Below, one piece after another: positions 9,004 through 19,174 of a stretch of 64,000 nt of DNA. How positions within the stretch are numbered: the first letter of the stretch is position 1; the number at the start of each line of letters is the position of its first letter. Source of the stretch: Martelella alba (lineage in GTDB: Bacteria; Pseudomonadota; Alphaproteobacteria; Rhizobiales; Rhizobiaceae); assembly GCF_006516955.1 (NCBI RefSeq), contig NZ_VHLG01000003.1:124001-188000 (forward strand). The letters run 5' to 3'. Below the pieces are notes generated by a model that was not told where the DNA came from, searched no databases, and saw nothing but the letters and a program-made list of their open reading frames with translations. Both the position numbers and the translations under genes were made by a program.

Positions 9004-9615
9004 TCAGCCTTTATGGATCCGCTCACCGTCATTGTCGAAATAAGGGCGGAACGAACCCTCCGGCAGCAGCCGGGCCGGGTAAGGTAGCAGCGAATCAGGG
9101 CGCGAGCGCAGGTCGGGTCGGTAATGGCCGCTGCTGTTGAGCCATCTGATCAATACACCGTCCTTGAACTTCATTTCGCCGGCATAGAGCGCCTTCTTGC
9201 CGTGGGAAATGGAGACGTGACCGCCGACAGCCGTGTTCTCCTCACCCGGTTTGATATCTGCATGGTGGCGGCCAACAAGCACGGTGTTGGGCCGGTCCTC
9301 GGGGATGACGAAGATATAGTGGCGATCAGCCCTGATCTGTCTATCGGGATAATGGATCGTGTATTTTCCATCGGCCTTGCGCAGCTCGGCGATCCTGTCA
9401 TCAGGTGCTTTTGCCTGCCTGGTTTCGACATGATCCGGCGATTTGTGGACGCCAAGCGAACGCGCCTGTTTCGCGATCAATTGAGACAGGGCCTCTCTGG
9501 CTGCCGGCTCCAGACGGTTCAAGACGTTCCGGGCGGGGTTTTGCGGGCAGGTTTTCAGGCCGTCCAGCCGGTTGTCCATGAGAGATTTTGTCGTTGAAAC
9601 CCTTTCAATCGGCAT
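9004..9615 (-). CDS. Orphan hypothetical protein with YAGE/SGHYRP motif
   Basis: The 203-residue product is not one I can assign. The N-terminal third is charged (residues 1-85, Arg/Lys/Asp-rich). The C-terminal part is a beta-rich domain with YIFVIPEDRPNTVLVGRHH, then GGHVSISHGKKALYAGEMKF and WLNSSGHYRP. From memory, the YAGE plus W-N-x-SGHY-x-P combination recurs in bacterial secreted or toxin-like proteins, but I cannot verify that. The frame also opens at an ATG at 9624, but TAGGAG lies one base before that codon and about 9 nt before the ATG at 9615, which decides the start. No signal peptide is evident. The gene stands alone between two convergent or tandem neighbours. Confidence 0.7.
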   Translation of the reverse strand: MPIERVSTTKSLMDNRLDGLKTCPQNPARNVLNRLEPAAREALSQLIAKQARSLGVHKSPDHVETRQAKAPDDRIAELRKADGKYTIHYPDRQIRADRHYIFVIPEDRPNTVLVGRHHADIKPGEENTAVGGHVSISHGKKALYAGEMKFKDGVLIRWLNSSGHYRPDLRSRPDSLLPYPARLLPEGSFRPYFDNDGERIHKG

Positions 9616-9682
9616 ATCTGTCATCTCCTAAGGTGCTTCGGAAACGAGGATGATAGCTGTGAAAGAGCTATAAGATATTTTG

Positions 9683-9737
9683 AAATGCCTATGATGGCAT
9701 TTTCCGGTAACAGCGCCGGCCGGCCTGACCGGCGCTG
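9683..9737. terminator. Two hairpins downstream of the HAD gene
   Basis: Two stems lie between the HAD hydrolase stop (9745) and the orphan start (9615). The arms CAGCGCCGG (9711-9719) and CCGGCGCTG (9729-9737) form the one nearest the HAD stop. The arms AAATGCC (9683-9689) and GGCATTT (9696-9702) form a second. On the plus strand the latter ends in a T-run of four. They probably separate the two minus-strand transcripts. Confidence 0.45.
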
Positions 9738-9744
9738 ATCCTGC

Positions 9745-10434
9745 CTAGAGCGTGCCCGACCATTCCAGAAGAGCCGTGGCGACGGCCGGAAGGTCACTCA
9801 TGCGGGCAATGACGGTTTCGGCGCCAGCATCGGTCAGCCGGTCAGCATGGGAAGGATAGGTGTGAGAGCCGCCGGTGAAGCCGACGACGCGCATGCCGGC
9901 TGCCTTTGCGCCCATGACACCATGTACCGAATCTTCGATCACCAGTGTCTTCTTCGGGTCGGCGCCCATCTTCTCGGCGCCGAACAGGAAAATATCCGGC
10001 TTTGGCTTGACCCGGTCGGGGCCAAGGCTTTCGGCAGAAAAAATATTCGGCTGGAACAGGTCGATCAGGCCAACCTTGGTCAGCATCATGTCGAGGCGTT
10101 CCAGTGTCGAATTGGAGCAGATGCAGCGCGGCTCTGAAAGCTGTGAAACCGCCTCGCGAATGCCTGGTATGGCTTTCAGTTCGCGTTTCAGCCGTTCATC
10201 GAGAATAGTATAGGACTGGTCAATCAGGGTTGCCTGCAGCGGAATGCTGGCTTCCTTTTCGACGGCGAGCAGAATGTCGCGCCAGGTCATGCCGGCGAAG
10301 CGTTCGCCGATCTCTCCGGCGGTAATCGGATAACCAGCTTCTGTCAGCAGTTTCGATTCCACCTGTGCGGCGAGAAATTCCGAATCCACCAGAACTCCGT
10401 CGCAGTCGAAAATGATCAGATCAAAGCTGCTCAT
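9745..10434 (-). CDS. HAD-IA hydrolase, beta-phosphoglucomutase/phosphatase-like
   Basis: The 229-residue product starts MSSFDLIIFDCDGVLVDSE. It carries HAD motif I DxDGVLxDSE, motif II in CSNSTLERLDMML, motif III Lys in RVKPKPDIFLFG and motif IV EDSVHGVMGAKAAG. The DCDGVLVDSE form and the helical cap (residues about 15-85) place it with COG0637 phosphatases and phosphomutases such as YieH or Gph relatives. The substrate is unknown, probably a sugar phosphate or similar. The frame runs 30 codons further upstream, but the ATG at 10434 matches the family N-terminus. It is divergent from ccrM, about 210 bp away. Confidence 0.92.
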   Translation of the reverse strand: MSSFDLIIFDCDGVLVDSEFLAAQVESKLLTEAGYPITAGEIGERFAGMTWRDILLAVEKEASIPLQATLIDQSYTILDERLKRELKAIPGIREAVSQLSEPRCICSNSTLERLDMMLTKVGLIDLFQPNIFSAESLGPDRVKPKPDIFLFGAEKMGADPKKTLVIEDSVHGVMGAKAAGMRVVGFTGGSHTYPSHADRLTDAGAETVIARMSDLPAVATALLEWSGTL

Positions 10435-10632
10435 GCAAAATCCGCTTTCGTTGGAAAATAGGGCCAGAACTGAGCGTTTGACTACATGAACCAGGGCCAA
10501 AGGACAATGCGCGAGCCGTGCCAATCGTAAAGCCCAGTCATGCGGGATGCGTTTTTCTCATGCCGCATTCAGGCTTTGGTAACCAAGTTCAACGACATTC
10601 ATGTGCGTAAATCAGTGTCGAGTACGAGTTGA

Positions 10633-11778
<1,146 letters not shown>

Positions 11779-11837
11779 AAGATATCCCTGCCAGCCGCGC
11801 CAAAGTTCATGACCTCCGAACCACGCACGGCCGACGC

Positions 11838-11872
11838 TCGGGCCCGGATCAATCCGGGCCCGATGTCTTTTT
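11838..11872 (+). terminator. Strong rho-independent terminator of ccrM
   Basis: A perfect 12-bp stem joins TCGGGCCCGGAT (11838-11849) and ATCCGGGCCCGA (11852-11863), with CA between the arms, so the real loop is TCAA-like. TGTCTTTTTC follows. The T-tract is on the plus strand, 60 bp after the ccrM stop, so it serves ccrM. It lies before the end of the convergent HAD gene. Confidence 0.85.
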
Positions 11873-11889
11873 CAAACAACATGATTGGT

Positions 11890-12504
11890 TCAGTAGCGGA
11901 TGCCGAGCGCCGCGAAATCACGTTTCAGCGTGGCCGCATCGGTGAACTGTACTGCCTGCCAGCCGGCGGCCTTTGCGCCCTCGACATTGATCAGCGTGTC
12001 ATCGATGAACAGGGTCGCTGCCGGATCAAGATTGAAGCTTGCAGCATGATGATCAAAGATGTCGCGGTCGGGCTTGACCATGCCGATTTCGCCGGAGACG
12101 GTGATGCCGCGCGACAGTTCCAGGAACGGATAGCGTTTGCGGCATTCCCTGAATGTGTCGGGCGCAAAATTGGTCAGCATGGTGATATCCCAGCCCGCAG
12201 CCAGCAGAGCCTTTAAAATCTCGACGCTCTCATCATAGGAATAGGGCAGCATTTCATGCCAGTATTTGCGGAAGGCGCGGATATTGTCCTCTTCGTCAGG
12301 AAAGGCGGCAATGGCAACCGCTTCGGCCTCGCTCCACGGCCGGCCGCGATCCTGCTCGTGATTCCATTCATGGCTGCACACATTGGCGAGAAACCATTTG
12401 CGCTTTTCCTCATCCGGAATGATGTGCTGAAAGGGCAGGGTGGGGTCGTAATGCACCAGCACCTTGCCGATGTCGAAAACGATGTGGCGGATTTCGGTTG
12501 TCAT
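11890..12504 (-). CDS. HAD-IA hydrolase (haloacid-dehalogenase/YihX-like)
   Basis: The 204-residue protein begins MTTEIRHIVFDIGKVLVHYD. Motif I is FDIGKVL with both aspartates (FDIGKVLVHYD), motif II is LTNFAPDTF, motif III contains Lys in GMVKPDRDIFDHH, and motif IV is FIDDTLINVEGAKAAG. The N-terminal FDIGxVL form is typical of YihX-like alpha-glucose-1-phosphate phosphatases and haloacid-dehalogenase relatives. The substrate is unknown. The ATG follows the mutY stop by a single base and has AAGGAC about 8 nt upstream, so the gene is in an operon with mutY and may act as a housekeeping phosphatase. Confidence 0.9.
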   Translation of the reverse strand: MTTEIRHIVFDIGKVLVHYDPTLPFQHIIPDEEKRKWFLANVCSHEWNHEQDRGRPWSEAEAVAIAAFPDEEDNIRAFRKYWHEMLPYSYDESVEILKALLAAGWDITMLTNFAPDTFRECRKRYPFLELSRGITVSGEIGMVKPDRDIFDHHAASFNLDPAATLFIDDTLINVEGAKAAGWQAVQFTDAATLKRDFAALGIRY

Positions 12505-12505
12505 T

Positions 12506-13597
12506 TCACACGTCCTTACTGGTCACACGACCTTGCTGGGCCCTGAAAATATCCGGAATGGCCTGGGTGATCGCCTTTTTCATCACGCTTGGCAAGGCCT
12601 GATCAGCGATATCGCGGGGCGAAACCCAGCGACCGCCTTCGACATTTCGACGCGGGGTTGCCGCGTGGAAAACCGAAAGCCGCAATTCGAAATGGGTAAA
12701 GACGTGGATGACCTCGCCGCAGGACACCCAATTGGCGGCAAACGGGGCGGCGGTTTCGTCGGTTTCGCCGTCACGGCGTGAATTCCACGCCGTCGTCGGC
12801 ACCTCATCCATGCCGCCAAGCAGCCCGCTCGCAGGCCTTGTCTTCAGCAGGATCGCGCCATCGGGGGCAATTGCGACGAAGGCGGCGCCGCGCCTGACCG
12901 GACGTCCGGCCTTTTTCGCCTTCAGCGGGAAGCGTTCGGGATCGTCGATCTTCAGCGCCTTGCAATCGCCGTTCAACGGACAGAGCGCGCAGGCCGGGCG
13001 CTTCGGCGTGCAGATCGTTGCGCCGAGATCCATCATCGCCTGGGCAAAGTCTCCGGGGCGGGTTCCAGGCGTGATTTCCGCTGTTTTCGCGCGGATGTCG
13101 GGCTTTGCTGCCGGCAGAGGCGTTTCGATGCAAAAGAGCCGGGTCACGACCCGTTCAACATTGCCGTCGACCACGGGCTCGGCCCGGTCGAAGGCGATGG
13201 CGGCAATGGCTGCGGCGGTATAGTCGCCAATGCCCGGTAATGCCTTCAATCCGGCAAATGTATCGGGGAAGGTGCCGCCATGGTCGCTTGCAAGCGTTTC
13301 AGCGCATTTCTTGAGATTGCGGGCACGGGCGTAATAGCCAAGCCCTGCCCAGGCCGCCATGACGCTGTCAGTCTCGGCTGTGGCCAGATCGCCGACGCGT
13401 GGCCAGCGTTCCAGGAACTTGGCGAAATAGGGTTTCACCGCCTGCACAGTGGTCTGCTGCAGCATGATTTCAGACAGCCAGACATGATAGGGATCGGGGC
13501 GGACGCCGCTGGCCTTGTCACCGGGGCTGACCCGCCAGGGCAGGATCCGGTGATGGCGGTCATACCAGTCGAGGAGCTTATGTGCGATGGCGTTCAT
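12506..13597 (-). CDS. mutY: Adenine DNA glycosylase MutY
   Basis: MutY removes adenine mispaired with 8-oxoguanine. The 363-residue product contains the catalytic Glu43 in WLSEIMLQQT, the helix-hairpin-helix ALPGIGDYTAAAI (about residues 117-129), the VVDGNVERV loop with the catalytic Asp, and an iron-sulphur loop C-x6-C-x2-C-x5-C (CTPKRPACALCPLNGDC). A C-terminal NUDIX-like 8-oxoG recognition domain starts about residue 230. The frame extends upstream to a TTG at 13627, but the ATG at 13597 gives the usual N-terminus (KLLDWYDRHHRILPWR). It is divergent from the DUF721 gene. Confidence 0.96.
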   Translation of the reverse strand: MNAIAHKLLDWYDRHHRILPWRVSPGDKASGVRPDPYHVWLSEIMLQQTTVQAVKPYFAKFLERWPRVGDLATAETDSVMAAWAGLGYYARARNLKKCAETLASDHGGTFPDTFAGLKALPGIGDYTAAAIAAIAFDRAEPVVDGNVERVVTRLFCIETPLPAAKPDIRAKTAEITPGTRPGDFAQAMMDLGATICTPKRPACALCPLNGDCKALKIDDPERFPLKAKKAGRPVRRGAAFVAIAPDGAILLKTRPASGLLGGMDEVPTTAWNSRRDGETDETAAPFAANWVSCGEVIHVFTHFELRLSVFHAATPRRNVEGGRWVSPRDIADQALPSVMKKAITQAIPDIFRAQQGRVTSKDV

Positions 13598-13687
13598 GAA
13601 GGGCTCAAGCGTTTCCTTTTGTGGCAAAACGCCTTATGTATTTTGCGATTTTGATGGCGAAGCCATGGTTTCGCCGGAATGTGAGGA

Positions 13688-14248
13688 ATGATCGGGGTGA
13701 TGAAGCACGGCCGCAGGGATAATGTCAATCAGATCGCCGATGTGGCCAACGCGCTCATCGATCCCATACTGGCGCGCCGTGCCGGCATCAGCACATCATT
13801 GCTGAACGCCTGGGAAGAAATCGCCGGCGACGCCTATGCCGATTATTCGCGGCCGGAGAAGATCGTCTGGCCGCAACGCTCTCAATCCTATGACGACACG
13901 TTCCGCCCCGGCACGCTGACGATCGCCTGCGAAGGCGCCCGCGCCCTGTTTCTGTCACACGGTCAGGACGAGCTGATCCACCGCGTCAACGGCTTCTTTG
14001 GCTTTGCCGCGATCGACCGCATCCGCATTGTGCAAAAGCCGGTGCAGCCGGCGGGGCCGCAGCGTCGCAAGCTCCAGCCGCTTTCGCGCGTAGAACGGAT
14101 GAAACTGGACGAGAGGCTGGCCGATATCGAGTCGGATAGGCTCAAGGCGGCGATCCTGCGGCTTGCAACGGGTGTCAAGGATGAGGAGCGGCGGCGGAAA
14201 AAGACGGAAAGCAAAGGGCGGGGGCTTACGCCCCGTAAGCTGACATGA
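13688..14248 (+). CDS. DUF721/DciA-like protein
   Basis: The 186-residue protein matches the DUF721 family, which includes DciA, the helicase-operator protein that loads DnaB in bacteria lacking DnaC. Supporting text is the N-terminal IADVANALIDPILARRAG with LNAWEEIAGDAYADYSRPEKI, then the LTIACEGARALFLSHGQDELIHRVN segment with the conserved hydrophobic core. The C-terminus is a basic, charged tail typical of the rhizobial members. The start is uncertain: GAGGA lies just before the ATG at 13688, while the GTG at 13697 and the ATG at 13700 have better spacing. The DsbA-like gene follows after about 100 bp. Confidence 0.82.
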   Translation: MIGVMKHGRRDNVNQIADVANALIDPILARRAGISTSLLNAWEEIAGDAYADYSRPEKIVWPQRSQSYDDTFRPGTLTIACEGARALFLSHGQDELIHRVNGFFGFAAIDRIRIVQKPVQPAGPQRRKLQPLSRVERMKLDERLADIESDRLKAAILRLATGVKDEERRRKKTESKGRGLTPRKLT

Positions 14249-14350
14249 CGGTCACGCATCTTTGAAGATCGTTGTTCGGCAAGCACTTGTGCGCTGGCAG
14301 ATTGACCGATACGCAACAAAAAGACCAACCTTACTGACGAGAGACATGAC

Positions 14351-15025
14351 ATGCCTGAAATTCAGATGACGAAGCGGACGCTTTTGGGCGGCCTTGCCAT
14401 GGGCAGCCTTGGAACCGCTCTTCTTTCGACCGGCGGTACGGCCTTTGCCGAAGATGTGAAGCTGCCGGACAGCATCGGCAAGGTTGATATGGCCGAGGCG
14501 CTGAAGCCGGGGCCGCTGCCGGAAATTGCCGAAGGTGACGAGAATGCGCCGGTCAAGATCATCGAATATTATTCGCTGACCTGCCCGCATTGCGAAAACT
14601 TCCAGAAGGTCACCTATCCGGCGATCAAGAAGGATTACATCGACACCGGCAAGGTCTATTATCTGTTCCGTGAATTCCCCTTCGATCCGCGCGCCATGGC
14701 TGGCTTCATGCTCGCCCGCTGCGCCCCGAACGGCAAATATCTGCCTTTCGTCGATCTGATGTTCTCGCAGCAGCGCACTTGGGCGACGGCCGAGGATGGG
14801 TCGGCTGCGATGCTGCAAATGGCCAAGCTTGCCGGTTTTACACAGGAAAGCTTCCAGGCTTGCTTGACCGATCAGAAACTTCTCGATGATGTGAACACCA
14901 TCAGAGATCGCGCCGAGAAGGAATTCGGTGTCAATGCGACCCCGACCTTCCTGATCAATGGCGAAAAATATGCGGGAGACATGCCGGTTGACACAATGTC
15001 AGCCCTTATTAACAGCATGCTCTGA
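14351..15025 (+). CDS. DsbA-family thioredoxin-fold protein (exported)
   Basis: The 224-residue protein starts with a signal sequence of residues 1-34 (KRTLLGGLAMGSLGTALLS then AFAED). It continues with a thioredoxin fold inserted by a helical domain, the DsbA/DsbG class. The redox motif CPHC appears in YYSLTCPHCENFQKVTYPA (about residues 78-81), and the cis-Pro loop VNATPTFLING closes the fold. The predicted site of action is the periplasm, as an oxidoreductase or thiol-disulphide protein. It lies just upstream of smc, with a hairpin between them. Confidence 0.93.
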   Translation: MPEIQMTKRTLLGGLAMGSLGTALLSTGGTAFAEDVKLPDSIGKVDMAEALKPGPLPEIAEGDENAPVKIIEYYSLTCPHCENFQKVTYPAIKKDYIDTGKVYYLFREFPFDPRAMAGFMLARCAPNGKYLPFVDLMFSQQRTWATAEDGSAAMLQMAKLAGFTQESFQACLTDQKLLDDVNTIRDRAEKEFGVNATPTFLINGEKYAGDMPVDTMSALINSML

Positions 15026-15043
15026 ACACGCGTCAGTCACAAA

Positions 15044-15073
15044 GCCGGCGCGCGGACGATATCGTGCGCCGGT
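15044..15073 (+). terminator. Terminator-like hairpin after the DsbA-family gene
   Basis: The arms CCGGCGC (15045-15051) and GCGCCGG (15066-15072) can be extended by a G-T pair, with a 14-nt loop. They lie 20 bp after the stop and are followed by TCTTC. This probably gives partial termination before smc. The T-tract is weak. Confidence 0.45.
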
Positions 15074-15205
15074 CTTCAAGGCGGCAGTGGCCGGTACGGG
15101 CCGGTCTGCCAATGGGCCCGTCTTTTCTCTTCCCGAAACAGCAATCGCGCAATTTCGTGACCCCGCCTTCCGGCAGCGCCCCGAGATGACAGGGGCAGGA
15201 CGGTC

Positions 15206-18200
15206 ATGAAATTCAATCGGCTTCGCCTTGTCGGCTTCAAATCCTTCGTTGAGCCCAGCGAGTTTGTGATCGAACCGGGGCTGACCGGCGTTGTCGGTCC
15301 CAATGGCTGCGGCAAATCCAATCTGGTTGAAGCGCTACGCTGGGTGATGGGCGAAAATTCCTACAAGAATATGCGCGCTTCCGGCATGGATGACGTGATC
15401 TTTTCGGGCTCGGGCAACCGCCCGGCGCGCAATTCCGCCGAAGTCGGCCTTTCGCTTGATAATTCCGATCGCACCGCGCCTGCCGCCTTCAATGACAGCG
15501 ACGAGATCCAGGTCTCGCGGCGCATCGCCCGCGAACAGGGCTCGGTCTACCGCATCAATGGCAAGGAAGCGCGCGCCAAGGACGTGCAGCTGCTGTTTGC
15601 CGATGCCTCCACCGGCGCGCGTTCGCCCTCCATGGTCGGGCAGGGGCGGATCGGCGAACTGATCCAGGCAAAGCCGCAGGCGCGCCGCCAGCTGCTGGAA
15701 GAGGCAGCCGGCATTTCCGGCCTCTATTCTCGCCGTCACGAGGCGGAACTGCGCTTGCGCGCGGCCGAAACCAATCTGGAACGGCTTGACGATGTAACGG
15801 CGCAACTTTCAAGCCAGATCGACAGTCTGAAGCGCCAGACCCGGCAGGCCACACGTTTCAAGGCACTTTCGGCTGATATCCGCGCCAATGAGGCGATCCT
15901 TCTGCATCTGCGCTGGTCGGATGCCAAGGCACAGGAAGGTGAGGCGGAAAGCCTGCTTAACCAGTTAACGGTGAATGTTGCCGAAAAGGCCAACAGGCAG
16001 ATGGAGGCGGCCAAAAACCAGGCGGTCTCCGGCCTTGCCATGCCGGAATTGCGCGAGGCGGAAGTTGCCGCCGCCGCCGCCATGCAGCGCCTTGAAATTG
16101 CACGCCGCCAGCTGGAGGAAGATGCCGGGCGGGTGATGCGAAGGCGCGACGAGCTTTCCCGCCGGCTTGTGCAGCTCAATGAGGATATCCGCCGTGAACA
16201 GGCGATGATCGACGACAATGCGGCGATCCTTGCGCGGCTGGCGCAGGAAGAAGCCGAGCTTACCGAGGAGATCGGTTATTCCGGCGAGGCGCTGGAGGAG
16301 GCCCGTTATGCCATGGAGGAGGCTGCCGCCGCACTGGCGGAAGCCGAACAGCGTTTTTCCGCACTGACGGCCGAGCGCGCCGAGGCCCAGGCAATCCGAG
16401 CGGAGCGGGAGAGGGCACTGGCCGATCTTTCGGCCAGGCGTCAGCGGCTCGATCAGCAGCTTCAGCAGGGCAAGGCTGAACTTGCCGCCATTGCCGAGCG
16501 GATTTCTGGTCTGCCGGATCCGCAAGAGCGTCGCGAAGCGCTGGAAGCGGCGCAATTTGCCGAGGAAGACGCACATGCGGGCCTTGAGGCGGCGGAGGCT
16601 GGGCTTGCTTCGGCGCGGCAACGTGAAATTGTCGCCCGTGTGCCCGTCGAGGCGGCAAAGGCAAAGCTTGCTGCAATCGAGACGGAAGCAAAGACGATTG
16701 CCGGTATGCTGGCCGCCAGCGCGGCCTCGGGTGCATTCACACCGCTTGCCGAGCTGATCAGCATTCGTCCGGGCTTCGAGACGGCGCTTGGGGCTGTGCT
16801 CGGCGATGATCTGGAATCACCGCTTGACGCCTCGGCGGCAGCATTCTGGCATGGCAATGGCGCGGGCGATGATGATCCGGCTTTGCCTGCAGGCGCGCAA
16901 AGCTTTGCCGATCTGGTCGAGGGGCCGGATGCGGTGCGCCGCCGCTTACGCCAGATCGGTCTCATCGAGGATGGGCAGGGTGAGAGGCTGATGGCGGCGC
17001 TGAAGCCGGGCCAGGAACTGGTGACGGCAAGCGGTGCTGTCTATCGCTGGGATGGCCATGTCACCGGTGCCGATGCGCCGAGTGCGGCAGCGCTTCGCCT
17101 GTCGCAGCGCAATCGCCTGGCAGCGCTCGAGACGGAGCGCGACGAGGCTGAAATCGCTCTGGAAGAGGCAGCGGGCCATCAGGATGATGCAGCTCAGGCT
17201 GTGGTCGCGGCCGAACAGGGCCTTGCGGCCGCGCGTGAGCGGCTGCGGGCGGCGTCGAGAATGACGGCGGAAGCACGGCTTGCGCTCGGCGAGGCAGAAA
17301 AGGCGGCGGGTGATCTGTTGCGACGGCGCGATGTTGTTGCCGAGACGGTCAGCCAGATCACCCTTCAGGCGGAGGATATGGCCGCGCGGATGGAGACGGT
17401 GGCAGAAGCGCTGGAAGAGGCCGGTGATTTCTCCGTGCTGGAGCAGCGCCTGACGACTGTCCAGGCCGAGGTGATGGGTTTGCGTGGCGCTCTGGCCGAA
17501 GCGCGGGCGCGCCATGACGGGCTGATCCGTGAAAATGACGCGCGCAGACGCCGCGTCGCTTCAATCGCGCAGGAACGGGCAAGCTGGCAGAACCGGGCGA
17601 AAAGCGCTGAAAGCCAGATTGCGACGCTGAAAGCGCGGTCTGAAGAGGCGCATGAGGAGCTGGAACAGCTTCAGGAGGCGCCGGAGGAGATGGAGGAGAA
17701 GCGCTATGGGCTGACGCGCGAGCTCGAAAAAGCCGAGAAAGCGCGGCGCGATGCCGCTGACCGGCTGGCCGAAGCCGAGAAGAAACAGCGCGAAGCGGAC
17801 CGGACCGCCGCCCAGGCGCTCTCCGAACTGGCCGAAGCGCGTGAGAAGCGCGGCCGTGCCGAGGAGCGGCTGGTATCTGCAAGGCAGCGCCGTGAAGACA
17901 GCGAAGCGCGCATTCGCGAGGCACTTGAGGTGCCGCCCCATGAGGCTTTCCGGCTGACCGGTCTTGGTCCCGATCAACCGATGCCGGAACCGATCGCTGT
18001 CGAACGCGCGCTGGAACGGCTCAAGGTCGAGCGTGAGCGGCTTGGGGCTGTCAATCTGCGCGCTGAAGAAGAACAGGCCGAACTTTCGAAGGAATTTGAG
18101 CTTCTCGTCAGCGAACGCGATGATGTGATCGATGCAATCCGCAAGCTTCGCGGTGCGATCCAGAGCCTCAATCGAGAGGGTCGCGAGCGGCTTCTGGCCG

Positions 18201-18688
18201 CCTTTGATCAGGTCAATGAACAGTTTCAGCGCCTGTTCACCCATCTTTTCGGTGGCGGCACGGCGGAACTGCAGCTGATCGAATCCGACGATCCGCTGGA
18301 GGCTGGACTGGAAATCCTCGCCCGGCCGCCGGGCAAGAAGCCGCAGACAATGACGCTTCTGTCCGGCGGGGAGCAGGCACTGACGGCCATGGCGCTGATC
18401 TTCGCCGTCTTTCTCACCAATCCGGCGCCGATCTGCGTGCTGGACGAGGTTGATGCGCCGCTCGACGATCACAATGTCGAGCGCTACTGCAATCTGATGG
18501 AGGAAATGGTGAATTCGACCGAAACCCGTTTCGTCGTCATTACCCATAATCCTATTACCATGGCGCGGATGGACCGGCTGTTCGGCGTCACCATGGCCGA
18601 ACAGGGCGTCTCGCAACTGGTTTCGGTCGACTTGCAGACTGCCGAGCGCATGGTCGAGCAGGACCAGCCGCAAGTGCTCAATATATAA
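15206..18688 (+). CDS. smc: Chromosome segregation protein Smc
   Basis: The 1160-residue protein is the SMC ATPase of the ScpAB-Smc condensin. The N-terminal Walker A is GPNGCGKSN (residues 31-39) with NLVEALRWVMGE after it. The C-terminal ABC signature is LLSGGEQALTAMALIF and Walker B is CVLDEVDAPLDDHNVERY. Two long coiled coils (about residues 170-480 and 640-990) flank a hinge of about 150 residues (from about 500, with the GAVYRWDGHV segment). Length and layout are normal for rhizobial Smc. There is no scpAB beside it. The start is an ATG in the classic MKFNRLRLVGFKSFV form. Confidence 0.98.
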   Translation: MKFNRLRLVGFKSFVEPSEFVIEPGLTGVVGPNGCGKSNLVEALRWVMGENSYKNMRASGMDDVIFSGSGNRPARNSAEVGLSLDNSDRTAPAAFNDSDEIQVSRRIAREQGSVYRINGKEARAKDVQLLFADASTGARSPSMVGQGRIGELIQAKPQARRQLLEEAAGISGLYSRRHEAELRLRAAETNLERLDDVTAQLSSQIDSLKRQTRQATRFKALSADIRANEAILLHLRWSDAKAQEGEAESLLNQLTVNVAEKANRQMEAAKNQAVSGLAMPELREAEVAAAAAMQRLEIARRQLEEDAGRVMRRRDELSRRLVQLNEDIRREQAMIDDNAAILARLAQEEAELTEEIGYSGEALEEARYAMEEAAAALAEAEQRFSALTAERAEAQAIRAERERALADLSARRQRLDQQLQQGKAELAAIAERISGLPDPQERREALEAAQFAEEDAHAGLEAAEAGLASARQREIVARVPVEAAKAKLAAIETEAKTIAGMLAASAASGAFTPLAELISIRPGFETALGAVLGDDLESPLDASAAAFWHGNGAGDDDPALPAGAQSFADLVEGPDAVRRRLRQIGLIEDGQGERLMAALKPGQELVTASGAVYRWDGHVTGADAPSAAALRLSQRNRLAALETERDEAEIALEEAAGHQDDAAQAVVAAEQGLAAARERLRAASRMTAEARLALGEAEKAAGDLLRRRDVVAETVSQITLQAEDMAARMETVAEALEEAGDFSVLEQRLTTVQAEVMGLRGALAEARARHDGLIRENDARRRRVASIAQERASWQNRAKSAESQIATLKARSEEAHEELEQLQEAPEEMEEKRYGLTRELEKAEKARRDAADRLAEAEKKQREADRTAAQALSELAEAREKRGRAEERLVSARQRREDSEARIREALEVPPHEAFRLTGLGPDQPMPEPIAVERALERLKVERERLGAVNLRAEEEQAELSKEFELLVSERDDVIDAIRKLRGAIQSLNREGRERLLAAFDQVNEQFQRLFTHLFGGGTAELQLIESDDPLEAGLEILARPPGKKPQTMTLLSGGEQALTAMALIFAVFLTNPAPICVLDEVDAPLDDHNVERYCNLMEEMVNSTETRFVVITHNPITMARMDRLFGVTMAEQGVSQLVSVDLQTAERMVEQDQPQVLNI

Positions 18689-18867
18689 CGATTTTCGAGT
18701 TCTTTATTACTTGTAATGCCGCCATGCTCTTCGGTGGCGGGGCGTCTTGCCGGATCGTGTATCCGACCGCGCATCGTGCAATCACGTCAGCCGACACGTC
18801 AGGAACGGTGGTGCCGTGCAGGTCACGGGGCCTTGCTCGTCTGCGCTTTAACAAGGGAGAGGAATGA

Positions 18868-19101
18868 ATGGCGATTTCACCAAACCGCTCTGGTTCATCC
18901 AGTGGATACGCAACAGGAAGTGACAATGCGGCAGAGCGTCCGCCAACGCCGCCGCCGCGGTCACCGCCGATCAACCTGCAGGACCCTCCGGCGAATCGTG
19001 AGGAGATGCGTGAACGCCTTGATGCCGCCCGGGAAAGGGCCGAATCTCTCAGAAATGCGCTTGAGAAAACAGGAAAAGATGATGAGAAGTCGGGCAAATA
19101 A
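18868..19101 (+). CDS. Small Pro-rich charged protein
   Basis: This is a 77-residue product that I cannot assign. It begins MAISPNRSGSSSGYATGSDN, then has a proline-rich middle (RPPTPPPRSPPINLQDPPANREE, broken here by description) and a charged helical C-terminus (REEMRERLDAARERAESLR). It starts at an ATG preceded by AGGGAGAGGAATGA, a good ribosome-binding site, which supports translation over the overlapping frame. It follows smc by 180 bp on the same strand. The helical C-terminal half could mediate an interaction. Confidence 0.6.
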   Translation: MAISPNRSGSSSGYATGSDNAAERPPTPPPRSPPINLQDPPANREEMRERLDAARERAESLRNALEKTGKDDEKSGK

Positions 19102-19174
19102 TGCCCTGTCATCGTCATGGTAAGGCCGGCCTCGGTGGTTAATCCCGCCAGGGCCGGTCGTCTCAGTGGGCGAA

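Noticed and set aside
17561-18673. Open frame of 370 codons antisense to smc
   Set aside because: Smc is unmistakable with both Walker motifs on the plus strand; this antisense frame has no domain features and is a coding-composition artefact.
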